Of a stretch of 64,000 nucleotides of DNA, positions 8,211 to 15,792 are shown piece by piece. Under the pieces are notes generated by a model. That model saw only the letters and a list, made by a program, of their open reading frames with translations. It made no database searches and was not told the origin of the DNA. Within the stretch, counting starts at the first letter, position 1. The number at the start of each line of letters is the position of its first letter. Position numbers and translations under genes: made by a program. The stretch spans positions 124,001 to 188,000 of the forward strand of contig NZ_MKQR01000011.1 in the NCBI RefSeq assembly GCF_001940455.1, written 5' to 3'. The DNA comes from Actinokineospora bangkokensis (GTDB lineage: Bacteria > Actinomycetota > Actinomycetes > Mycobacteriales > Pseudonocardiaceae).

Positions 8211-9239
8211 TCAGCTGTGCACCAACCCCTTGTGCACCAGGCTTTCTGCGGCGGCGATGATCGCGTCGCCCGGGTCGCCGGGGTGCCAGCCGAGGAGGCG
8301 GCGGGCCTTGTCGTTGCTGGTTCTCCTGGCGTAGCCGAGGTCGGGGACGGCTTGGCGGAGGCGCGGGGAGAACCGGGCGCCGAGGCGGACGGCGAAGTCG
8401 GGGAGGGTGCGGGTCGGGACCTTCGCGGCCGCGTCGCCGAGGCGGGCGCGCAGCAGGGCGCCGATGTCCCCCATCGCGAGGGCGGGGCCGGTGGAGAGCA
8501 GGAACCGCTGCCCGGCGGCCTCGGGGGCGGTCATCGCGAGCAGGTGGGCGGCCGCGACGTCGCGGACGTCGACGACGGGGATGAACAGGTTCGGCAACGC
8601 CGGGAAGGCGCCGCTGAGCATCGACTGGACGATGTGGTTCGCGCCCGAGACGGCCTCGCCCATGGCGGGGCCCATGACGGCGACGGGCAGCAGGGTGACC
8701 AACTCGGGGCCGCCCTCGGCGGCGAAGTCCCACGCGGCGCGCTCGGCGAGGGTCTTGCTCCGGCCGTAGGCGTCCACGCCGGGTCCGTCGAGGACGGTCC
8801 AGTCGTCCTCGGTGAAGACGTGGTCTGTGTGCGGGTGGCCCCAGCCGACGGCGTGGAAGGCGGAGGTGAGCACCACCCGGCGCACCCCGGCGGCGCGGGC
8901 GGCGCGCAGGACGCGCAGCGTCCCCTCGCGGGCGGGGACGACCAGGTCGTCGTCGTCGTCGACGTGGCCGGGCTGGACCGGGGAGGCGACGTGCAGCACG
9001 ACGTCGACGCCCGCGACCGCCTCCGCCCAGCCCGCGTCGGAGGTGAGGTCGGCGGTCGCGAAGCTCAGCGCGTCCGCGTCGAACGGCGCGACGCCCGCGA
9101 GCACCAAGCGCACGGCGGCCTCGCGGTCCGGCGACCGGACGGTGGTGCGGACGAGGTGGCCCTGGTCGAGGAGTTGGCGGAGGCAGTGCCCGGCGATGAA
9201 GCCGGACCCACCGGTGACGAGCACGCGCAGTCGGGTCAT
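8211..9239 (-). CDS. NAD(P)-dependent epimerase/dehydratase
   Basis: A 342-aa extended short-chain dehydrogenase, dihydroflavonol-reductase-like, acting in the cytosol on an unknown carbonyl or sugar substrate. Start 9239 gives MTRLRVLVTGGSGFIAGH, with the Rossmann motif GGSGFIAG at the N-terminus, TTVRSPDR after the second strand, VLHVASPV, and the catalytic pair in DAYGRSKTLAE (Tyr and Lys of YxxxK) with Ser in LTSAFH. Family length is normal. The gene is divergent from an MmyB-type regulator across 102 nt, an arrangement common for regulator and target pairs in actinomycetes. I infer that the regulator controls it. Confidence 0.9.
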   Translation of the reverse strand: MTRLRVLVTGGSGFIAGHCLRQLLDQGHLVRTTVRSPDREAAVRLVLAGVAPFDADALSFATADLTSDAGWAEAVAGVDVVLHVASPVQPGHVDDDDDLVVPAREGTLRVLRAARAAGVRRVVLTSAFHAVGWGHPHTDHVFTEDDWTVLDGPGVDAYGRSKTLAERAAWDFAAEGGPELVTLLPVAVMGPAMGEAVSGANHIVQSMLSGAFPALPNLFIPVVDVRDVAAAHLLAMTAPEAAGQRFLLSTGPALAMGDIGALLRARLGDAAAKVPTRTLPDFAVRLGARFSPRLRQAVPDLGYARRTSNDKARRLLGWHPGDPGDAIIAAAESLVHKGLVHS

Positions 9240-9341
9240 GCCGACCATGCTTCGACGCGCCCGCCCGCGCAGCCAGTGCCCCTGCGTTCCTGGTAGTGGC
9301 GGGACCAGTCACCGGCGGCGCGACCGACCTACGCTGGGGTC

Positions 9342-10202
9342 ATGACCGACGAGCAGAACCTGCTGGGCGACTACCTGCGCGCCCGCCGCGAACTCGTCAC
9401 CCCCGAGCAGGTCGGGCTCCCGGTCCTGGGCCTGCGCCGGGTGCCGGGCCTGCGCCGGGAGGAGGTGGCGATGCTGGCGGGCATCAGCGCCGACTACTAC
9501 CTGCGCCTGGAACAGGGCCGCGACCGCAACCCATCCACGCAGGTCCTCGACGCGCTGGCCCGGGTGCTGCGCCTCGACGAGGGCATGACCCGCTACCTGC
9601 ACGGGCTGGCCGCCGACAAGCCCCGGCGCCCGCGCCGCCCGCGGAAGGAGACCGTGCCGCCCGGCCTGGCCAAGCTGGTCGCGGGCCTGCCGTTCCCCGC
9701 CTTCGTCGAGGGCCGCCACCTCGACGTCCTCGCCGCGAACCCGCTGGCGACGGCCCTGTCCCCGCGCCTGGCGGTCGGTGGCAACCGGCTGCGGGACGTG
9801 TTCCTCGACCCGGCCGAGCGGGCGCTGTTCCCCGACTGGGAGGTCGCCACCCAGGTGCTCGTCGCGGGCTTCCGCCAGTCGATCGGCACCGACGTCGACG
9901 ACGCCCGCTCGATCGAGCTCGTCGGTGAGCTGTCGCTGGCCAGCCCCCGCTTCCGCCAGCTGTGGGCGCGCCACGACGTGACCCCGCTGCGGGGCGGTCT
10001 GATGCGCTACGACCACCCGCAGGTGGGCCCGCTGACGCTCAACATGGAGAAGCTCGTCGTCACCGGCACCGACAACGTCATGCTGGTGGTGTGCCACCCC
10101 GACCCGGGGACCGACGACGCCGACAAGCTCGCGCTGCTCGCCTCCGCCGCGCTGCCCGCCCGCTCCCCCGACCGCGGCCGCAGGCAGTCCACCGAGCAGT
10201 GA
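9342..10202 (+). CDS. XRE-family regulator with MmyB-like domain
   Basis: A 286-aa transcription factor. Residues about 5-75 are an XRE helix-turn-helix containing the hallmark LRREEVAMLAGISADYY and LEQGRDRNPS of the MmyB group. The C-terminal MmyB-like domain (about 105-275) includes NPLATALSPR, DWEVATQVLVAGFRQ and the DHPQVGPLTLNMEKL strand, a PAS-like fold thought to bind a lipid or other small ligand. In this family the regulator usually sits divergent from a short-chain dehydrogenase gene, as here, and represses or activates it. ATG 9342 is the first start in frame after the divergent promoter region. Confidence 0.92.
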   Translation: MTDEQNLLGDYLRARRELVTPEQVGLPVLGLRRVPGLRREEVAMLAGISADYYLRLEQGRDRNPSTQVLDALARVLRLDEGMTRYLHGLAADKPRRPRRPRKETVPPGLAKLVAGLPFPAFVEGRHLDVLAANPLATALSPRLAVGGNRLRDVFLDPAERALFPDWEVATQVLVAGFRQSIGTDVDDARSIELVGELSLASPRFRQLWARHDVTPLRGGLMRYDHPQVGPLTLNMEKLVVTGTDNVMLVVCHPDPGTDDADKLALLASAALPARSPDRGRRQSTEQ

Positions 10203-10298
10203 CATCTTCGGGTGAACCTCGCCCCGGGGCGCTGACCGGCGGGGTGCCCGACCGCCAGACTCCTCCCCGGTCCTGATGAGACATCCCCAGGAGGAGAT

Positions 10299-10511
10299 GT
10301 GGCCGAGCGCCAGAACGGCACGGTGAAGTGGTTCAACGACGAGAAGGGGTACGGGTTCGTCACCCCCGAATCGGGTGCTGACCTGTTCGTGCACTTCCGC
10401 GCCATCGAGAGCAACGGGTTCAAGTCGCTCAAGGAGGGCCAGCACGTGTCCTTCGAGGTCGTGCAGGGGCAGAAGGGCCCGCAAGCCGACAAGGTGCAGG
10501 TGGTCGGCTGA
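10299..10511 (+). CDS. Cold-shock protein
   Basis: A 70-aa CspA-type single-domain RNA chaperone. The GTG at 10299 is preceded by GGAGGAGAT; the ATG two bases earlier is out of frame. RNP1 reads KGYGFVTP and RNP2 LFVHFRAI, and the opening NGTVKWFND is canonical. It binds single-stranded RNA and DNA to melt structure. The gene is monocistronic, ending directly at a 50-nt palindrome. A high ribosome-binding score suggests strong expression. Confidence 0.97.
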   Translation: MAERQNGTVKWFNDEKGYGFVTPESGADLFVHFRAIESNGFKSLKEGQHVSFEVVQGQKGPQADKVQVVG

Positions 10512-10561
10512 CCGCTCGGGGTGACCGGCGGGGGCGCGCCCCCGCCGGTCACCCCGAGCGG
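10512..10561. terminator. Perfect 25-bp palindrome, bidirectional terminator
   Basis: Bases 10512-10536 and 10537-10561 are perfect reverse complements. The palindrome starts right after the cold-shock stop and contains the stop codon of the convergent sensor-kinase gene (10549-10551), so it probably terminates both transcripts. Confidence 0.8.
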
Positions 10562-12012
10562 GCCTGGACGTCGTCCTTGGCGGTCAGCCGCCCCTGGGTG
10601 AAGCACAGCTGGTAGACCGGGATGTCCGACTCGAACAAGTCGCCGTTGCGCGTGCGGTAGTGCTCGCAGACCACGCCCGCGGGCGGTGAGCCGACGGTCA
10701 CGGCGACCTGCTGCTCCGGGAGCAGTCCGGCGATCTCGTCACGCGTCTGACCGAGACGCAGGCCCTGGTAGACGTCCGGCGCCATCACGGCGTCCTCGGT
10801 GGCGTCGGCGAAGTACACCATCATCGCGCCCAACAGCACCGCTGTACCCGCCACCGGGACGAACAACGGCGAGACGAGCCGGCGCCCTGTCGGCAACGGC
10901 TCAGGCGTCGGCAGCCCGCGGGGCACGACAGCGCGCACCTCGAACCCGCCCCCACTCGGTCCGAACTCGACTTCGCCACCGAAGTCGGCCACCTGGTCGG
11001 TGAGGGCGACCAGCCCGCTGCCGTTCCCCGGCGCGCTCGTCACCGGCACAGGAGGCGCGCTGGTGCGCACTGCGACCTCGACAGCGCCCGCGGTGCCGCG
11101 CAACTGGACGTGGACCGAGGACCCGGGCGCGTGTTTCGCCGCGTTCGTCAACGCCTCGCGCACCACGAGCCGCAGCGCCCGTTCCCCGTCCTCCGGCAGG
11201 TCGACACGCCCGTCGACGGCGAACACCACGTCCATCCCCGCCGCTCGCACCGCGTCGACCATGGCGGGGACGTCCTCGGGCGTGGCATCGGGCTCGTCCG
11301 CGGGCGCCCGCAGCACGCCGATGACCTCGTGCAGGCGCTCCACCGCCCCCTGGGCGACCTCCCGCAGCTCACCGGCCAGTCGCCGGACCCTCTCGTCGCC
11401 CTCCCCCGCGACTTCGAGCACACCGACGCGCAGGGCCAGCAGGCTCAGGTCGTGGCCCAACCGGTCGTGCATGTCCCGCGCGATGCGCCACCGCTCGCGC
11501 ACCCGAGCCCGTTCCGCCACCTCGCGCTGCCTGCGCTCGACCTCCCTGGCGCGCAACCACCCCGCCGCGGCCAAGTCCCGCTGCACGCGCTGGTGCCTGC
11601 CCAGCAGCCATGGCACGACCGGCACCGCGAGCAGCACGACGACCTGCGGAACCACGCCCGGCAGCAGGCGCAACGCGACCACCCCGGAGAGCAGGACCGC
11701 GCCGAACGCCGTCACCACCCGACGCTCCCGCGCGTCGCCCCGACCGACCACATAGGACAAGACGAGCAGCGGCGCCAGGAACCAGGCGTCGAGCAGGCTC
11801 AGCGCCGCGACGGCGACCAGCGAGGCGACCGGCAGGACCCGCACCAGCAGGATCGCCGCCGCGAGCGGGACGATCAAGGTGACCCGCCACCACCACGGCA
11901 GCGGCAGCGGTCCGATCGGCGCACCCGCCAGCACGAGAGCGGACGCCGACACCCACGACGCGGCGGCGGCGAGCAGCGCGCGGCGGTCCCGCGACCGGGC
12001 GAGTGCGACCAC
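10549..12012 (-). CDS. Sensor histidine kinase with C-terminal extracytoplasmic domain
   Basis: A NarL-type (HisKA_3) membrane sensor kinase, 487 aa if started at GTG 12012. A GTG at 12069 is also possible but leaves almost no room before the divergent response-regulator gene. The N-terminus carries four or five transmembrane helices. The dimerisation helix has DMHDRLGHDLSL with phospho-acceptor His182, and an HATPase domain follows (N box REALTNAAKHAPG, GNGSGL). Unusually, after the ATPase domain there is another transmembrane segment (VPVAGTAVLLGAMMVYFA) and about 75 residues with LRLGQTRDEIAGLLP and two cysteines. That tail resembles the SmpA/BamE-like fold. It would place a small domain outside the membrane at the C-terminus. 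The partner is the divergent response regulator. Confidence 0.88.
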   Translation of the reverse strand: MVALARSRDRRALLAAAASWVSASALVLAGAPIGPLPLPWWWRVTLIVPLAAAILLVRVLPVASLVAVAALSLLDAWFLAPLLVLSYVVGRGDARERRVVTAFGAVLLSGVVALRLLPGVVPQVVVLLAVPVVPWLLGRHQRVQRDLAAAGWLRAREVERRQREVAERARVRERWRIARDMHDRLGHDLSLLALRVGVLEVAGEGDERVRRLAGELREVAQGAVERLHEVIGVLRAPADEPDATPEDVPAMVDAVRAAGMDVVFAVDGRVDLPEDGERALRLVVREALTNAAKHAPGSSVHVQLRGTAGAVEVAVRTSAPPVPVTSAPGNGSGLVALTDQVADFGGEVEFGPSGGGFEVRAVVPRGLPTPEPLPTGRRLVSPLFVPVAGTAVLLGAMMVYFADATEDAVMAPDVYQGLRLGQTRDEIAGLLPEQQVAVTVGSPPAGVVCEHYRTRNGDLFESDIPVYQLCFTQGRLTAKDDVQARSG

Positions 12013-12080
12013 GGGGCCCGACCCTACCCCCGGGTCCGCTGTGCGAGCATGGGACCGCTCAGGGTGCACAGGGGGTCCCG

Positions 12081-12737
12081 ATGATCACGGTGGTGCTGGC
12101 CGACGACGAGGCCGGTGTCCGCGCGGCGGTCCGGGCGGTCCTGGAGACCGACCCGGGCCTGGAGGTCGTCGCCGAAGCAGCGGACGGCCGCGCCGCGGTG
12201 GACGCGGTCCTGCGCCACCGCCCCGACGTGGTGCTGCTCGACGTGCGGATGCCCGGGCTCGACGGCCTGGCCGCGGCGGCGGAACTGCACCGCGGCGCCC
12301 CGGCGACGGCCGTGGTCATCCTGACCACCTTCGGCGACGACGAGCACATCGCCCGCGCCCTGGGCGTTGGCGCCAGCGGGTTCCTGCTCAAAGCAGGCGA
12401 CCCGCGGGAGTTGCTGGCCGCGGTGCGCGCGGTGTCGGACGGGGCCGCGTACCTGTCCCCGCGCGTCGCCCGCCGGGTCATCTCCGGGCTGAGCGGCGAT
12501 CGGCTCGCCCGCTCGGCCGCGGCCCGCAAGCTGACCGAGCAGCTGACCGCCCGGGAGCGCGACGTGCTGGTGCGACTGGCGAGGGGCCGTTCCAACGCCG
12601 AGATCGCCAAGGAGCTGTCCCTGGTGGAGGGCACGGTGAAGACGCACGTCAGCTCCATCCTGAACCGGCTCGGGGTGCGCAACCGGGTCGAGGCGGCGAT
12701 CGTCGGCCACGAGGCGCACCTGGTCGACGGGGCCTGA
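12081..12737 (+). CDS. NarL/FixJ-type response regulator
   Basis: A 218-aa response regulator: receiver domain (residues 1-120) with acidic pair D8-D9, phospho-acceptor Asp54 in VLLDVRMPG and the switch Thr in ILTTFGDD. The C-terminal LuxR helix-turn-helix is LTARERDVLVRLARG to GTVKTHVSSILNRLGV. It is divergent from the sensor kinase and ends 6 nt from the convergent ABC permease gene. By family precedent the pair controls the adjacent ABC transporter genes in response to envelope stress or a membrane-active compound; that link is inference. ATG 12081 begins MITVVLADDE, the normal opening. Confidence 0.95.
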   Translation: MITVVLADDEAGVRAAVRAVLETDPGLEVVAEAADGRAAVDAVLRHRPDVVLLDVRMPGLDGLAAAAELHRGAPATAVVILTTFGDDEHIARALGVGASGFLLKAGDPRELLAAVRAVSDGAAYLSPRVARRVISGLSGDRLARSAAARKLTEQLTARERDVLVRLARGRSNAEIAKELSLVEGTVKTHVSSILNRLGVRNRVEAAIVGHEAHLVDGA

Positions 12738-12743
12738 CCCGCC

Positions 12744-13526
12744 TCACGCATCTCGGCGCCGGAGCAGCACGCCGCCCGCGACGACCGCGGCGGCGGCCCA
12801 GGCGAGGAGGACGACCACAGCGGTGACCGGGCCGTACGGCTCGACCGCGTGGTCGACGAGGTACCCACCCGCCGAGAGCGGCAGGTAGTGCCCCATCGCG
12901 TTGAGCACGGCGCTGTCGACCGCTTGGACCGCGGCGGGCAGGCCGAACACCAGCAGCAGCACCACCGCGAACGTGCCCGCCGTGCTGCGGACGACGAACC
13001 CGAGCCCCATGCTCAGCACGCCGAGCGGGGTCAGGTAGGCGGTCACGGCGACGACATCGCGCACGACCTCGCCCACGCCCCCGGCGCGGAACGGGCCGAG
13101 CGCGACCCACCCGATGCCGTCCCCCACCACGCCGAACAGGATCCCGCTCGACAGGCACACCACCCCGACAACAGCGGTCTTGGCGGCGATCACGCGCCCC
13201 CGCTGGGGCACCCACTGCAACGTCGAGCGGATGCTGCCCGTCTGGTACTCCGAGCACACGGCCAGGACCGCCAACGCGATGACGGCGAACTGCACCAACT
13301 GCAACCCCGCGAGCCCCACCGACCCCACGGGCACCGACCCGGCCGCACCGCCCTCCGCCTCGGCCTGCACCCTGGCCGCCAACGAGATCACCGCCGTGAA
13401 CGCGGCGAGCAGCGCTGTGGCCGACACCAAGCACCACCAGGTCGACCGCAGCGACCAGAACTTCGTCCACTCGGAGGCGACCGCCCCGGTGAACCCGCCG
13501 CCGCGCGGCGTCCGCCCGCCCGTCAT
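12744..13526 (-). CDS. ABC-2 type transporter permease
   Basis: A 260-aa integral membrane subunit with six hydrophobic segments. It opens with SEWTKFWSLRSTWW, the signature amphipathic start of ABC-2 permeases in actinomycetes, and has SEYQTGSIRSTLQWVPQRG after the second helix. ATG 13526 overlaps the stop of the ATPase gene (ATGA), so the two are translationally coupled and form one exporter. The cargo is probably a drug, antibiotic or lipid. The adjacent two-component genes suggest inducible self-defence. Confidence 0.93.
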   Translation of the reverse strand: MTGGRTPRGGGFTGAVASEWTKFWSLRSTWWCLVSATALLAAFTAVISLAARVQAEAEGGAAGSVPVGSVGLAGLQLVQFAVIALAVLAVCSEYQTGSIRSTLQWVPQRGRVIAAKTAVVGVVCLSSGILFGVVGDGIGWVALGPFRAGGVGEVVRDVVAVTAYLTPLGVLSMGLGFVVRSTAGTFAVVLLLVFGLPAAVQAVDSAVLNAMGHYLPLSAGGYLVDHAVEPYGPVTAVVVLLAWAAAAVVAGGVLLRRRDA

Positions 13527-14443
13527 CGCCCGGCCTCCGCCCCGTACTCGACGCTGGCCGCGGTGATCTCGAGGTAGGCCTCCTCCAGGGACGCCTCGAC
13601 CACGCGCAGCTCGTGCAGCCGCACCCGCTCGGCGAAGGCCAGGTCCCCCACCTCCGCCACCGCGTTCCCGGCGACGGTGATGGTGTCGGCGCTCGTGCCG
13701 GACACGGTCAACGAGCGCTCGCGCAACCGGGCGACCAGCCGCCGGTGGTCGTCGGGGTCGGGCACCCGCACCCGCACGGCCGTGGTCGAACTGGCCCCGA
13801 GGATCGCCTCGACCGGCCCGTCCGCGATGACCCGGCCGCGGCCGATGACGACCAGGTGGTCGGCGGTCAGCTGCATCTCGCTCATGAGGTGGCTGGAGAG
13901 GAACACCGTGCGCCCCTGCGCGGCCTGCCCGCGGAGCAGCTCGCGCACCCACCGCACCCCGTCGGGGTCGAGCCCGTTGACCGGTTCGTCCAGGATGAGG
14001 GTGTCCGGGTCGCCCAGCAGCGCCCCCGCGACCCCCAACCGCTGCCCCATGCCCAGGGAGAACGAGCCCGCCCGCTTGCGCGCCACTCCCTCCAAGCCCA
14101 CGATCCCCAGCACCTCGTCGACCCGCGACACCGGGATCCCGTTGCTGCGCGCCATGGCGACCAGGTGGCTGCGCGCCCGACGCCCCGGGTGCAGCGATCT
14201 CGCGTCCAGCAGGGCCCCCACCCTCCGCAGCGGGTGCCGCAAAGCCGCGTAGGGCTTGCCGTCGATGAGCGCCGTCCCCCGGGTGGGGCTGTCGAGCCCG
14301 AGGATGAGCCGCATCGTGGTGGACTTGCCCGACCCGTTGGGCCCGAGGAACCCGGTCACCCGCCCCGGCGCGATCGCCAGGTCCACGCCGTCCACCGCCA
14401 CGGTCTCCCCGTAGCGCTTCGTCAACCCGTTCAACGTGATCAA
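13523..14443 (-). CDS. ABC transporter ATP-binding protein
   Basis: A 306-aa ATPase of the DrrA/BcrA export type. The start is TTG 14443, placed 6 nt after GGAGG; it gives M-ITLNGLTKRYGETVAVDG. Walker A is GPNGSGKST, the signature motif FSLGMGQRL, Walker B TLILDEPVNGLDPDG and the switch His is in FLSSHLMSEM. The C-terminal 80 residues form the usual extension of this subfamily. It pairs with the permease encoded by the overlapping downstream gene. Upstream lies a 291-nt intergenic region with a perfect 13-bp inverted repeat, a likely operator. Confidence 0.94.
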   Translation of the reverse strand: MITLNGLTKRYGETVAVDGVDLAIAPGRVTGFLGPNGSGKSTTMRLILGLDSPTRGTALIDGKPYAALRHPLRRVGALLDARSLHPGRRARSHLVAMARSNGIPVSRVDEVLGIVGLEGVARKRAGSFSLGMGQRLGVAGALLGDPDTLILDEPVNGLDPDGVRWVRELLRGQAAQGRTVFLSSHLMSEMQLTADHLVVIGRGRVIADGPVEAILGASSTTAVRVRVPDPDDHRRLVARLRERSLTVSGTSADTITVAGNAVAEVGDLAFAERVRLHELRVVEASLEEAYLEITAASVEYGAEAGR

Positions 14444-14497
14444 GTCGTCCTCCGTGGTGATCTCGTCCCGAACGCTACGGACGGGGCGCGGGCAGTT

Positions 14498-14539
14498 CCT
14501 CTGTCGAAAGGGGTGACCGCCTACGACTTTCGACAGAGG
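14498..14539. promoter_or_regulatory. Perfect 13-bp inverted repeat, candidate operator
   Basis: CCTCTGTCGAAAG at 14498-14510 is repeated in inverted form at 14527-14539, with a 16-nt spacer. It sits 55 nt upstream of the ABC ATPase start and about 195 nt before the divergent aerolysin-like gene. The half-site spacing (29 bp centre to centre) suits a dimeric regulator; binding by the neighbouring response regulator is only a guess. Confidence 0.55.
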
Positions 14540-14734
14540 CCGGATGCGGGCACGCCACCCGACCGGGTGGCTGCGCTGACTGCCGGTCACGAACGCGGGC
14601 GCGTCGTCCCTCACGAGTGGGAACGTTGCGGGGAAAAGGAAACAGCGTCTTCGGCGGGCCCGATAGGCAGGGCACGTGCCACCTGGCCGCACCCGGCCGC
14701 GGTGGTCACGTCCCTCTGGAGATCGGAGTGAACG

Positions 14735-15652
14735 ATGGCTGACCTCAACGTCGCGCTGACGGCCGCGGTGGACCCGGCGCAGTGCCAGGCGAACGCGTGG
14801 GGAACCCTGATCCACACCATCACCGACCAGGAGGCGGCGGCGTTCGGCTTCGGGGACTGGCAGCGGATCCGGGGCGCGTGCGGGGCCGCGATCGGGGAGA
14901 ACCCCGACCGGTGGTTCCTGCACAACCCCACCACTCCGCACCCGAACCCCGGCGACCACCGCTACGACAACTCCTACGACGTCTTCGGCTGGGCGCCGGT
15001 CACCACCACGTTGCAGTCCACGCGGGCGGAGTTCCTGGGCATCGACGCGGCGCCGGTCATCGCCTACCACGTGCAGTGGGACAACGAGGCCGACCACCCC
15101 GTGCACTACTCGGCGGGGATGTCGACGTCCAAGACCGAGACGGTGGCCCGGTCGCAGACCCAGGGCGGGTCGTTCACCAGCTCCACCAAGATCGGGGTCA
15201 AGGTGGGCATCGAGGGCTTCGGGGACATCTCCGGCGAGCAGTCGTTCAGCTTCGAGACCGACTGGTCGGACACCACGACGCGCACCCAGTCGATCCAGGT
15301 GGGGGTCGACGCGGGCGCCTCCAGCGACGTGCCGCCGCACTCCACCGAGACCGCCTACCTGTTCTCCAACCTGGGCACCGCGCAGTTCCGCGTCACCTAC
15401 CAGGCCACCCTGTCCGGGGTGCTGCTGACGATGAACGACGACTGGTACGGCGGCCACTGCTACCGCGGCCTCGACCCCAGCTGGGTGCTGTGGAAGGCGG
15501 GCCTGCCCTCCACCATCACCATCCAGCACGACTACAGCGTCGGCTTCTACTCCGGGTCGGAGGTCGACGTGGCCCCCGGCCCGTACGACCCGCACCACCA
15601 ACCGCAGTCGGGTCACCTGCTCGCCCGCACCCCCGTCCTGCACGCGGTCTGA
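14735..15652 (+). CDS. Aerolysin/ETX-MTX2-like beta-pore-forming protein
   Basis: A 305-aa protein with no signal peptide. ATG 14735 follows GATCGGAGTGAACG. The N-terminal 100 residues form a Trp- and Asn-rich head. Residues about 115-230 show the alternating Ser/Thr pattern of aerolysin-fold proteins: paired strands STSKTETVARSQTQGGSF and TKIGVKVGIEGFGDISGEQ flank a probable insertion hairpin, followed by SFETDWSDTTTRTQSIQV and PPHSTETAYLFSNLG. In ETX/MTX2 toxins this region makes the transmembrane beta-hairpin. How it leaves the cell is unclear; the divergent ABC exporter, cell lysis or an intracellular role are all possible. Target cells and toxicity are unknown. Confidence 0.7.
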   Translation: MADLNVALTAAVDPAQCQANAWGTLIHTITDQEAAAFGFGDWQRIRGACGAAIGENPDRWFLHNPTTPHPNPGDHRYDNSYDVFGWAPVTTTLQSTRAEFLGIDAAPVIAYHVQWDNEADHPVHYSAGMSTSKTETVARSQTQGGSFTSSTKIGVKVGIEGFGDISGEQSFSFETDWSDTTTRTQSIQVGVDAGASSDVPPHSTETAYLFSNLGTAQFRVTYQATLSGVLLTMNDDWYGGHCYRGLDPSWVLWKAGLPSTITIQHDYSVGFYSGSEVDVAPGPYDPHHQPQSGHLLARTPVLHAV

Positions 15653-15661
15653 GCCCCAGCC

Positions 15662-15687
15662 CCGGGCACCCCGGCGCGGGCGCCCGG
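15662..15687 (+). terminator. Hairpin after the aerolysin-like gene
   Basis: Arms 15662-15671 and 15678-15687 pair at 9 of 10 positions around a 6-nt loop, 9 nt after the stop codon. Confidence 0.55.
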
Positions 15688-15792
15688 AGAGTTCGACCAC
15701 CGTTCAACCGCGCGCCCACCGCCGTGGTGGCGCGCGTTGCGCCGCACCCGGAAACGTGATCGCGTCGCCCCGCCGACCCCGAGGACAGACCA

